The notes under the pieces are model-generated. The model was given only the letters and a program-made list of their open reading frames with translations. It had not been told where the DNA came from and did no database searches. DNA of 64,000 nucleotides from Elephas maximus indicus (Eukaryota > Chordata > Mammalia > Proboscidea > Elephantidae), in assembly GCF_024166365.1 (NCBI RefSeq), contig NC_064831.1:30928768-30992767 (forward strand). Reading direction: 5' to 3'. Below, one piece after another: positions 35,001 to 47,000 of the stretch (positions within the stretch are counted from its first letter, which is position 1; each line of letters opens with the position of its first letter). Both the position numbers and the translations under genes were made by a program.

Positions 35001-38000
35001 TTTATTAAAATATCATGACATCTCTTTAAATAACAGGAGATTCCCTGGAATAGTATACAACTTGGCTCGGGAAATCGTGCTTGACATGACAAAGCTTCCC
35101 GATGCCCTTTGCTTAAGCGCCTCAAGTCTCTGGTCAAGGGTCAACTGCCTGCCTTTGTGAGAGGTTTATCTCCAGGCTCTGATTCCATGTTCCATACACT
35201 CCAGCTTGAGTTCCATTTATGTTTAATCAGTACTGTGTCATACCAAACTGGAAGGCCAGGTACAATATGTCAAGTTTATCACTGGATGCAGCTAGGATGA
35301 ATTTAAAAATCATTGGAAGCATGACATACTGGCATTGTACCCATGGCACTCTCAGCTTTATGTGTTTTTCCACAGGTGATGAAGAGGACCCAGACCTGTC
35401 AACACAACTAGCCCCAGAGAAGGAAGAAACCAATGAAGGGACTATTTTAAGCACACCTGCTGCAGCGACCACAGAAACATTTGCTATAGAGACGAATTCT
35501 ACTGCCGTGGATACTGAGGAGGCAAATCAGCTAGAGTTTATACTAATGGTGTTGATTCCATTGATTTTATTGGTCCTCCTGCTTCTGTCAGTGATACTCA
35601 TTGGAACATACTATAAAAGAAAAAGAACCAAGAAAGGTAAATATTTAGTGTGGTCCTACTTCCAGACAAATGCTTCATGTGTTAACCAACAATCAACAAA
35701 CATAATACTTTTTGCTTCTACACAGAGCCTTCTAGCCAAGGATCTCAGAGTGCTTTACAGACATGTGAGTATTATCTAAATTCTGCTTGGAGTTGGGGAT
35801 GGGGTAGGAGAAGGAACTGAAATGTTTTAAAGTTAAGCAACAAGGACTACATAAAATAGTAATGAATTCTTCCAGTTTTTAATGACGTCATATTCCTGTT
35901 TTTAATATTTTAGTATACTTTCAGCCTAAATTGAAGTTAAAAATATACTGCTACCATCTTTGTGAGTCTCTGGGTAGCGCAAACAGTGAAGCATTCAACT
36001 ACTAGCTGAAACGTTGGCAGTTTGACCCCACCCAGAGGTGCCTTGGAAGACAGATCTGGCAATCTGCTTCCAAAAGGTCACAACCTTGAAAACCCCGAGA
36101 AGCAGTCCTACTCTGCACACAGAGAGTTGTCATGAGTTGGAATCAACTTGATGGCAACTAACAACAAAAACCACTTTTGTACATAATCCAGGGGAGGGCT
36201 TTGTATAATCTTGGCCAATAGGTCATGAAACATTTCCCTGTTGGGAGAAATGGCGAACTGGCGAGGTAGTGGGTCAGATTAAGGTTAGGGATGGGAAGAA
36301 CACGAGTCATCTCCACAAGAAGAGCATTCTTCCATCTGTGTTTATGTCACAGGTGTTATTTTGCTCTCCCCTCACCATCCCGCCTACAATCACAATTTGA
36401 TCTTGGAAAGGCCTGGTTGAGACATAGCTCTTGTTCCCATTAAAGGTATGCTAATTTTTATAGTGAAACCACTAACTGGCTAAAGTGGACTTAATTTTGA
36501 AGATTACTATTAATCTGAAGGAAAATCCCCTAGGTCAGAGACACACTCAGAGTATCCGGTTTTGATTATATGAGCCTGAAATACTAGGTTTCAGGGTTGT
36601 TCTAGATCCAGGGTCACTATGAGTCGGAATCAGCTCGATGGCAATGGGTTCTAGGTCCAAAGCAGACTTCTGTACTTTTGACTCATGTTGGTAAAATGAC
36701 TCCAATTTTTAGGTTTTTAAGTCGAAGTCTTTAAAGTCATTCAAAAAATTACACAAGGGATGAGGACTTTTCTAATGAAATACATATTCATACACTGCCA
36801 ACAAGACTCCCTCCATGTCCCTCACACCCACTAACAGGGTGTGTCTGGCTTTCTGCCTTGGCCTGGGTGCCTCACTCCCTCTCCTGGCACCAGAAGAAGG
36901 GAGACTTTACACTCTAGGTAGGAGCTGTAAGTGGTCATTTACGATATGTCAACAGATAAAGTGTCATTGTCCCCAGCATATAAGAGCTATGGGGAAGAAG
37001 CACTTAAGTATACTACCTTTTGTGGCAGGGGCTGATACAGTAGATTCTAAGAAAATAGTAAATTCATATGCTTTACCAGTATTTGAAATTTTAGGTGACC
37101 TAATGAGTCGGAATTGACTCAACGGCAACGGGTTTGGTTTTGGTTTGGTTTAATAACAGTGATCAGGTGGGAGGTCCTTTGTTAGCTAAAGAAAAAGCAA
37201 AGGGAAACAGAGCTACCTGCACCCCAATTTTTTTTAACCCCAGGGAAAGTAAGAACTGCCTGCCTAAAACCATAGCTCCACAGCTGGTCTTACCTAATTG
37301 GATATGTGTGGGGGTTTGGGGACATTCAGTCAAATGGTCATGCTCTTAGTCTCTGTCTTAGGCTGAGTTCTCTAGAGAAGCAAAATCAGTGAAGCATGTG
37401 TACAGAGAGAGAGAGATATCTCAAGAAAATGACTCCTGCAGTCATACAGGCTGGCCAGTCCCAAGTCTGTGGGTCAGGTGTCAGGCTGGAGGCTTCTCCT
37501 GACTCACACAGCTGCAGGGGCTGATGTACCCAAGATCAGCAGGTCAGACGGCAGGCAGCTGGCTCGAGTCCCAAGTCCCATTGCCATCGAGTCGTTTCTG
37601 GCTCATAACAACCCTATAGGACAGAGTGGAACTGCCCCATAGGGTTTCCAAGGAGCGCCTCATGGGTTTGAACTGCCGACCTTTTGGTTAGCAGCCGTAG
37701 CTCTTAACAACTATAACACCAGTGTTTCCTTAATATAGCTACAGATGGTTAATTGTTTAACGGATGACAAAGACTAGCAATCACTGTTAAGTGAAGTCCA
37801 TTCATTCATATTAACACTATAATACAAGTAAAAAAACCCACGATATTTAAAACAAATTTGATTGAAATGCAAATTTTTTTCCCTTAGAACTAAAACTCCT
37901 ATACTGGGTCAAATCAGCATTTTGCTTGGAAAATTCCCAAAGGACTGTTTTGTGGGAAGGCATGGAAACCTGCATGCATGATGTCCCTCAGCAAGCTAGG

Positions 38001-41000
38001 AGCAGACACATTTTTTTCTCTCCTGGCACACATAAACTAGTTGCCGTCAAGTTGATTCTGACTCACAGTGACCCCCTGCGTTTCAGTGCCCCATAGGGTT
38101 TTCAGTGACTGATTTTTCAGAAGTTGACCACCAGGTCTTCCTAGGCACCTCTGGGTAGACTTGACCACCAACCTTTCGCTTAGCAGCTGAGCACATTGAC
38201 TGATATTCTTCTCCATCAGAAAACAAATCCAACAAGTAGGGAGGACTTGGTTAAAATTTTCAGAAAGAACACTTCGTCTGTTCAGACACTGTCTTCCTTC
38301 TTTGGGCCTGTCCTTTTCATTATCAGGAAGAGAGAACCATTGAGTAGTAACTTGATGTTCTGCTATCATTCTTCCTAGATCTCCAGGCATTAAATCTGCA
38401 ATTGTTATTATTTAACATTTATTAAGTGTCTGGATGTGCTGGGTCTCTCTCAAGGAGCTGCAGGGGAAAACAGCTGGGAGTAAACCACTTTAGACAGCGC
38501 CATGGTTTCACGGTGCCTGGCTCTGCTCAGTAAATCTCCAGAAAGAGAAGACCTCTCTTGCTCTGGGTTCAGCCTGGGAACAGGCAGAGGAAAGCAGTTT
38601 TCTGCTGTGCCCCTGAGCACCCCCCACCCCGACGACCCCGCTATCCAGCGCACAGAGGAGAAGAGCTGGGGGGCGTTGTCAGACTAAGTGGGTATAACGT
38701 CGGATCTGAACAGGCGGAATAAAGTGGCTTGGAGGATAGGAAATGGAAGGCCGCAGGAGGGAAAATGGAATCAAGTTGTAGGGCGGGGGAGGGGAGCCCG
38801 TATAAGGGCCACATCTGCCTCCTGGCTGTTGGGAAGGGAGTAGGTGGATATCAATAAAGACACAGACGCCAGGTGGAGTGGAGCCAGCAGGGCCTGGTGG
38901 CTGAGGACAAGTAATTGGTCTCCCTTCAGGTTTAATGCTCCGCTCTTGTGCGCTCGCCGGGATAGTCTGCTGTTGCCATGACGGCTGGGCCGGGGTAATG
39001 GCCGTGGAGCGGGGAAGACAAGACCACAGAAGGCTTTTTGCTCTGCTTTTAGTACTGATTACAGCAGCTTCACACGTGGCACATCCGGAGCACTTTTGTA
39101 ATGGGTTTTTAAACTTTTCCATCGTCTGCACGCAGGGCTAGCTTTTGCTCACCAGAAGCCTGCAGGGAACCCAGATTACAAAGATAAACCCATGTGCCCT
39201 AGTGCAGCTGTGGAACCACTTGCTCTGAGAAATTAGTTGGGGGGTATTAAGCAGGAAAAAAAGGGGGTATAAGGAGGAGAGAGTGACAAAACAGGAGAGC
39301 CTTCTGAGCCTCCAGTGGGAGAGTCTCAATTGTGTGTGTGTGGGGGGCGGGGGGGGGTGTTATTTGAAATAAAATCCCTTAAAGAAACAGTCTGGAAATT
39401 TTAGATGCAAAATGTATACACATAAAATCTAAGAAGAAGATATTCCCCTCCCCCTGATCTAAGTATCTGAGGAGTCAAGCATCTGCAGGAAGCTTCAGAG
39501 GCCTGCGGTGGGGCAGGAGGAAATACCTACAGGGTATTTGCAAGGCCTGCAGTGAGGGTATGAAACTTACATCTCCCCCCAGCTTTCCTGGATTAGCAAG
39601 GCCATGAAATCTCGCCAACCCACAGGAAATTACAGTGGCTCAGGCTGCCAGGAGCTCTGTTCCAGGTGCCCGGTGGTTGTGTTCCCTCACTGGGGGCCTG
39701 CATGTCTGCAAGCCAGACAAAAGGAGGCTTCCCACTGCCAAGGACCTGCTACAAAGTGGTTTGCCTTTCAATGGTTTCACATCCTTAAAGGTGGCGGTGG
39801 ACCTAGGCTATTTCCTCGCTTGACATCATTGCCTCATTTTTCTGGGTGTGTTGGCCCCCTTTCCAAATAAAGCAGAACTTGAGGTAGGGGCATCGGGCTC
39901 TGATTCTTGCCACACGTGTTCTGATCTATGTTAGAGCTGTTTCGCCCACTGTTACCTAACTGTCACCTCAAACAATAGCAACAAAGCACAGGGCTGTTTG
40001 AAGTTTCCCTATGATGATAAAACTAAGTCCAGAAGATTGGACATGAATTCAGCACTGAACATACAGACTGAGGCCTAGTCATCTATTCAATAAATATTTA
40101 CTGGGTGTTTACCACGTGCCAAGTTCTGTGCCTGCTGGATCGGGGCGGGGGGGGGGTGATCTGCCACAATGAACAGGGCAGACAAGATCTCTCCCCTTTT
40201 GGAGTTTACAATCTAGTAGAAGAGAATGACTGAACAAAGTCGAACAGGTGAATTAATCAATCACGGATTGTGACAAATGCTATGAAGGAAGGAAAAAGGT
40301 GCTGAGCTGGGGAATAATAAAAAAGATAAAATTGGGTGCCGTCTAGTCTACCCTGACTCATGGCAACCCTGTGTGTGTTAGAATAGAACTGTGCCCCTTA
40401 GGGCTTTCAATGGCTGAATTTTTGGAAAGGGATCTCTAGGCCTTTCTTTCCAGGCGCCTCTGGGTAATCCCCAATTTCCAACTTTTCTGTTAGCAGCCAA
40501 ACGTGTTACTCCAATAGGAACGATGAGCCCTACCTAAGATAGAGACGGGGCTTCCAACCGGTTCTTCCTGGTTCAGTCATGGCTGAGGAAGCGAAACAGG
40601 AAGACTCGAATTTTTAAAATTGGGGTGAATCAGAGCGATAACTGGACTGGGAAAATTACGGGTCAAAGCCCTGCTAGAAACCTAATCTCCCTCTTAGAAA
40701 ACAAGGGCAATGTACTCATGGCAACCAAATCTCTTGCCCATCAGGTTTTGAGCAGAGTCAGAAACAGGGGTGCCCGTCTCAAAGATGGTGGCCAACCATG
40801 ACACTTTGAATGTGTGTCTCTCTCCACAGTCTGCCAATAATCCAGTCGCATGCATCAGGCTCCTTGAAAGGGGTCACTATGCCTCTTCTGGGTCTCCCAT
40901 TCCAGGGCTTCAACCAGTAATTTTTCCCGTTCTGGTTATTGTTCCAGATCACCTAAATTGTAAAAATTCAAGCCTGTTCTGGTTTTGCTTTGTCGGCTAC

Positions 41001-44000
41001 GACCAAACTGGTTTGAATCAATTCAAAACCCTGGATAGATGAAGACTCCCCAAGACTGGAAAGATCCAGCTGGAGCCTGTTCTGGAGTACCCGACTTTCT
41101 ACTCCAGGACAAAGGAACAGTCTGTCACCAGGAGATGAAATAGCCATGTTCCTGAACTGGGACACTTTGCTGAAAGAGGGCAAGGAGGAAGTCCTCTTAT
41201 TTAGCCCTTCCTGTCCCTCCTTTGTAGTCCCTGGGTGGTGCAAATAGTTAACACACTCCACTGCTAACAGAAAGTTTGGAGGTTTGAGCCCACCCATGGA
41301 TGCCTTGGAGGAAAGGCTTGGCAATCTACTTCTGAAAAATCAGCCATTGAAAACCCTATGGAGCACAGGTCTACTCTGACACACATGGGAACAGCATGAC
41401 TGGCGGGCACTATGACTTGGAGTCAACCAAAGGGCAGCTGGCTTGCTTCTCTCCCTTACCACTGTGCTCCTCTCTGTGAAAATGAAGAATAAAGAGGGAT
41501 GAGCATCTGATCTGAAGCAAATGCTTCCAGGGGACCAATTATACCTAAGAGAAAACAGATTTCACACCCATTAGGACCTCATTTCCATATGGCACTCTGC
41601 ACTTGCTTGACTTGGAGGTTTATTATTGCTCCTTTAAAATTGTGATTTACTTAAAATCACTTGTTTCTTTTTGTAAGGGAGATTTCAGCTGTTGAAATAA
41701 AAAAATTGTTCACAAAGCTAACATGACCTTCATATGTATTCTCTTTTAGATGAACTGGGAAGTGAAAACGTGAAAGTGTAAGTCTTCCCGATTGCTTCCA
41801 GCCCAGCTCAGTCGTCGACAAGAACGGTTAGGTAGACACTTAGATTAGGGAGCCACAGGCCCTTCTCAAGTGTTTTTGTTCGCCTGTCTTTCTTGCGGGG
41901 CTCTCTTGCCTCCCGGGCGCCCCTAGCGGCCCAGGGAGAATGTGCCGCGTTCCCCAAACCTCAGGACACTAGGGGTTGAGCAGGGAAGAGGGGCGGGTCT
42001 GGTTTATTTCATTGTCCCCAGCTCAGAAAAGAATCTTTCTGACTGCTACCCAATCCAAATGCATAGTAGTTCAATACTCTGACACTGGGTGTATTTCAAG
42101 GACATCGGTTCATTTATTCTGATTAAAAGTCGTATCACCTGGGAAGACACCTTCGCTGGTATTAGGGGAGGAGGGGATCCCAGGAAGAAGCGTGAAGTTC
42201 GCACAGCGAGAACCACCACGGGGTGGGGGGTGGCGGGGCTGGTGGGAGACAGAAGTGAAAGGGAGGGGTGGGTCGCGGGAGCCGGGGAGGGAGGGACGGA
42301 GGGAGGCAGAGATTCCACCGAAAGAGTGTTCTGGGGCGATGCCCCCCGCCCTGTCTCCTCCCTTTATTCGTTGTTTAGACATTTTTCTCACTTCCTGTCC
42401 TGAGCGTGACGCCTTCGCTGCGGCGCAGAGCTGGTGGTTCCCCCCGCCCACCTCCAGCCCCATCCACATTAGTCAGACGGCTTCTCTCCAGTCCTCTAAC
42501 CGCGCTCCGAGCCCTGGCAAGGGAGGGCAGTGGGTTTCTGAAGTCAGCGGCTCCATTTCCCCAGAGAGAGGCCTGGGCGCTGGAGAAGGGCTGTGTGTGA
42601 TAACAGGACCTTGTCGACAGTGGCCTCTTGACCTTGGGCACTGATCAAAAGCACCGACGAAGGCCATGGGGTCGCGAGGAGTCGGAATCGACTCGACGGC
42701 AACGTTTTTTGAAAGGCTAAATGTGGCAACCCCCAGAGTAGCCGCAAGGTGGAAGCTTTAGTAGCTTTAAGGGACGGAGCGAGCTCCCCGGTTTCCCTTT
42801 GCTGTCCACCGGCTGGGCTTGTGCGCCTTCTGTTTTTGGATCAGTGATATGATAGATTTAGATTTGAGTTTTATCCTTCGTTTCCGTTAAGAGTTTGATA
42901 GTGCTAAATAGGACAAGACCTGCCAGGCTGCCTCGGAGTTTAAGGCACTGAATCAAGTTCATTCTCCCCAAAGTCACCCCGCATGAAATTTGGCCTACAA
43001 CACGTTCCCCCCCGCCCCCATTCTTTTTGTTCTCTGTCTCTAGCCCTATTTTTGAGGAAGACACGCCCTCTGTCATGGAAATAGAAGTGGAAGAGCTTGA
43101 CAAATGGATGAGCAACATGAATAGAAACGGTATGTGGTCACCTGACGTTTTTACTTGTCTCTCTAGTAATAGAGGGCTGCCGCAGCTGTATAAATATCTC
43201 AGCCATATCCTGGAGCGTGGCAAAGCCTAATAAACTTGGATCTGACTGTCCTTAAATATCCAGTTTAATTGCTGCAGCAATGGTTTCCGCTTGTTTTTAT
43301 TTCGGTACTAGTTTGAAATGGTCTTTTTCAAGCAGAAAGTTTTGTTTTTTTTTTTTCCAAGCAGGGAAATCTCTGAGACCAAATTATCTGCAAAAAGTTA
43401 ACACCTGGCACTACCTGGTATATTTATAGAACTTAGAGATCTATCATTTCGATCTATATGTGGATATAAGACTAGCAGGTATAACTTACATAGATCTGGT
43501 GGCGTAGTGGTAAAGGGCTCAGCTATTAACCAAAAGGTCGGCAGCCTGAATCCACCAGCCACTCCTTGGAAACCCTATGGGGCAGTTCTACTCTCTCCTA
43601 TAGGGTTGCTGTGAGTCAGAATCGAATTGAGGGCAACGGGTTTGGTTTTTGGGTGCTGCCCAATACGATAGACACTAGCCACATGTGGCTATTTAAATTT
43701 GAATTAATTAAGATAAAATGAATTCAGTACCTCAGTCACTCTAGCCACATTTCAAGTGCTCTGTAGCTGCTTGTGGCTAGCAGCCACTGTGTTGGACAGC
43801 ACAGGTACAGAACATTCCTGTCACTGCAGAATGTTCTATTGGCCACAACACTATTACAGGTGATAATGTAAGTATCATAATACAACTCAATTTCCAACTG
43901 ATATCTGGAAGTAGTTGTAGTATATGTGCCTTACTTTTTATTAAATCAACAGTCCATTCTTCTTTTTCTATTCCTTTATAAAATAAGCAAATTATTTTTA

Positions 44001-47000
44001 ATGCCCAAATTAAATTAATAAAATCACGGTTTATATTATCGTATCATTTGTATTTTTAACAATTACTTAAAAAAATACCCTGGGATCTGTCAGGTTCAAC
44101 AATCTACAATGGAGTTTTCGAGTCATTTGAATTCGAATTATTGGCATTTGAATTATTGTACCAGGGGCTTATCAAGATGGGGTTTTCAGAAGATCAAAAC
44201 CACTCAACTAACTTGCATTATTTCTAAGTTTTTCATAATCCAATACTGAAGGGAGAATAACTGTGAAGTATTTTAGGATAGGACTGGGTCATTGAGATAA
44301 TTAAAAAAAAAAAAAGTTATTTCATTTTCTTGTTTTTAATTTATAAAAGTAATATATAATAGAATCTGGAAAATGGAAAAAATAGAAAAAAAGATTCCAT
44401 CACTCAAAGACAATCTCTCTTAATATTTTGGTGTAATTCATTTTATTCCTGAGATAATTGTAATTACACTCACTAAAACCAGAAAACTGTCTCCGGCTGG
44501 TGCAAATGATAAGCACTCACCTACTAGCTGAAAGGTTGGCGATTCGAACCCACCCAGGCGCACCTTGGAAGACAGGCCTGGCGATCTGCTTCTGAAAGGC
44601 CACAGCCGTGAAAACCCTATGGAGCAACTCTGCACACATGGGCTGTCCATGAGTTGGAATGGACTCCATGGCAACTAACAGCAATTTGACAACTAAAGCA
44701 GTTATTTTGACACAGAAGTGATAGATCCAGTGGATTTTTTTTCCCCTCAAAAACAATGGGTAGTGTAATCCGAGAGAATTCTGATAACTTCAAGAAGGTT
44801 GATTGTTCCCCTCCTCACCTGCGTCTTTCTCTTGTGCCATCTGACTGAAACCATTCTGCAGACACCTCAGAACCTCAGACAGAGCGGTATCACCCCAGGG
44901 TCTGTCCTGAAACTTGCAGCTTTTGGGCTCCTACAGAGCCTGAATAACCAAGCAGAGATGAATCGCGCCCTTTCCAATAGGGCAGGGCATGTTCACGTGT
45001 TGTATGTGTGCTATTAGTGCTTTTTGCATTTCCACTGCCTGGCCATCGTCAATCTTCTAATCTCTAGAACTCGCCCGTGAGGCCATTTCTGCACAAGTAA
45101 CCACGCAGATTAGCGAAATGCAGTGATCAGCCGTGTGGGTTTTGTGGAGAGGAAATAGAATTTCAGTGACTAACAATGACTTTGCTTTTATTCTATCCTA
45201 GCCGACTGTGAGTGTTTACCTACTTTAAAGGAAGAAAAGGAGCCAAACAACAGCCCAAGGTACTTTCTACCATAGATTATATGCTATGCGTTTAGGGGAG
45301 GGGGCTGGAGGCCACAGTGTGACAGTTCTGTGCACCTTCTTCGTGCCTGTAAGTTTCATGTGATATTTTACATGGATGTACATGTGTATGGTGAGGAGAA
45401 AAGGAGGTGTGAGTTATGGAGAATAGAAGACTACAAAGAAAATATCCTAATGGCCCTTTATCTTTAGAAATGGATCAGTATTGGCATTTTCTTGCACTTC
45501 TGAAAAGAGACTGTTTAGCTTACTTCTGTTTTAGTCATAAGATTTCCTAATGATAACAAACTGTAGCTTTGTTTACCTTGGAGAAATAGATGTTTGGTAA
45601 GGAAAACAGATGGAGGTGACAGTCTCAAAAGGGGTGACTGTAAACAAGCATGAGTAAAATGAACATTAAAAACAAAAAATGGAATTACCAAAAAAAATCC
45701 TTCCTACCACTAGGTGGCTCTGCTTGATTGAAAATTTTAGTGCATCAGCCTTGGAAGTTGCTTCCTTAACCAAACCCATTGCGGTGGAGTTGATTCCAAC
45801 TCATAGAGACCCTATAGGTTGGAGGAGAACTGCCCCATAGGGTTTCCAAGACTGTAAATCTTTTACAGAAGCAGACTGCCACACCCTTTTCCTGCAGGGC
45901 GGCGGCTGGTGGGTTGCTTAGCACTCCATAATCACATTTAAATTATATTATTGTTTGTGAGTAAAATACTTAGCCTCTCTGCGGTGCCTTTGATCAGAGA
46001 ATAGCTTGATCAGGTAGGGGGAGGTATTTGCAGGAAATAGAAATGGTGACTCAGCAAGTGGGGGACTTGCTCCACAGAGTACATTTGTAATTTGGGGGGC
46101 ACCAAGTTGTTGGCCCACCACTTGTCTGTCAGTTTGTCATACTGTGGTAACTTGCATGTTGCTGTCATGCTGAGCTATGCCACTTGTATTTCAAATACCA
46201 CCAGGGTCACCCATGGTGGACAGATTTCAGTGGAGCTTCCATATTAAGACAGACTAGGAAAAAGGACCCGGTGATCTACTTCTAAAAAAACTGGCCAGTG
46301 AAAACCTTATGAATAGTAGGGAAACATTGTCTAGTATGGTACTGGAAGAAGAGCCCCTCAGGTTGGAAGGCACTCAAAATACTACTGGGGAGGAGCTGCC
46401 TCCTCAAAGTAGAGTTGACCTTGATGACATGGATGGAGTAAAATTTTGGGGCCTTCGTTTGTTGATGAGCATGACTCAAAATGGGATGAAACAGCTGCAA
46501 GCATCCATTAATAATTGGAACATGGAATGTACGAAGTCTGAATCTAGGAAAATTGGAAGTTGTCAAAAATGAAGTAGAATGCATAAAGATGGATATCCTA
46601 GGCATTAGTGAGCTGAAATGGACTTGTATTGGCCATTTTGAGTTAGATAATCATGTGGTCTACTGTGCCAGGAATGACAAATTGAATTTGACAAATCACA
46701 TAGATTGTCAAAAAGAACATCTCAGGATATGTCCTGAAGTACAACACTGTCAGTGATAGGATAATATCCATATGTCTACAAGGAAGACCAGTTAATACGG
46801 CTGTTATTCAAATTTACTTACCTACCACTAAGGCCAAAGATGAAGACACTGAAGATTTTGACTGACTTTTGCAGTCTGAAATTGATCAAACATACTATCA
46901 AGATTCACTGATAATTACTGGTGATTGAAATGTGAAAGTTGGAAACAAAGAAGAAGGATTGATAGTTGGATAATATGGCCTTGGTCATAAACGACAGGAG

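Larger units (their letters stand above)
8079..35375 (+). other. TMEM154: TMEM154 intron 1 (about 27.3 kb)
   Basis: Phase-1 intron bounded by GTAAGC and TTTTTCCACAG. It contains SINEs, L1, L2, MIR, MER5 and an LTR-like repeat, listed separately. Stretches with no recognised repeat or gene are 8079-9454, 12995-14157, 14433-15698, 16001-16138, 22180-22605, 23871-24679, 25390-26149, 27822-28887, 29767-30646, 31949-32219, 32376-33082, 33613-34186 and 34487-35375. No hidden exon is supported there. Confidence 0.9.
35765..41749 (+). other. TMEM154: TMEM154 intron 3 (about 6.0 kb)
   Basis: Phase-1 intron, GTGAGT to TTCTCTTTTAG. It holds six AfroSINE copies or tails, a partial LTR-like repeat and an L2 relic. 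Stretches 36181-36599, 36660-37090, 37730-38037, 38204-40070 and 41442-41749 show no recognised element. Within the third of these longer stretches, 38480-39080 is GC-rich. Confidence 0.9.
41778..43043 (+). other. TMEM154: TMEM154 intron 4, GC-rich
   Basis: Phase-2 intron of 1266 bp, GTAAGT to TCTGTCTCTAG. The part 41880-42610 is GC- and CpG-rich relative to the rest of the window and includes clustered G runs. Confidence 0.93.
43130..45201 (+). other. TMEM154: TMEM154 intron 5 (about 2.1 kb)
   Basis: Phase-1 intron, GTATGT to TTCTATCCTAG. It contains two sense AfroSINEs and one DNA-transposon relic. 43861-44484 is AT-rich and 44690-45201 is ordinary, both without recognised elements. Confidence 0.93.

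Noticed and set aside
35219..35375. Upstream extension of the exon 2 reading frame
   Set aside because: The frame is open by chance. A clear polypyrimidine tract and CACAG acceptor at 35375 and the phase match to exon 1 define the exon start.
38679..39131. 150-codon reverse-strand frame
   Set aside because: It is GC-composition driven, proline/serine-rich, without domain resemblance or splice support.
42192..42644. 150-codon plus-strand frame and overlapping frames in intron 4
   Set aside because: Overlapping frames exist in most phases because the region is GC-rich and stop-poor. No family resemblance.
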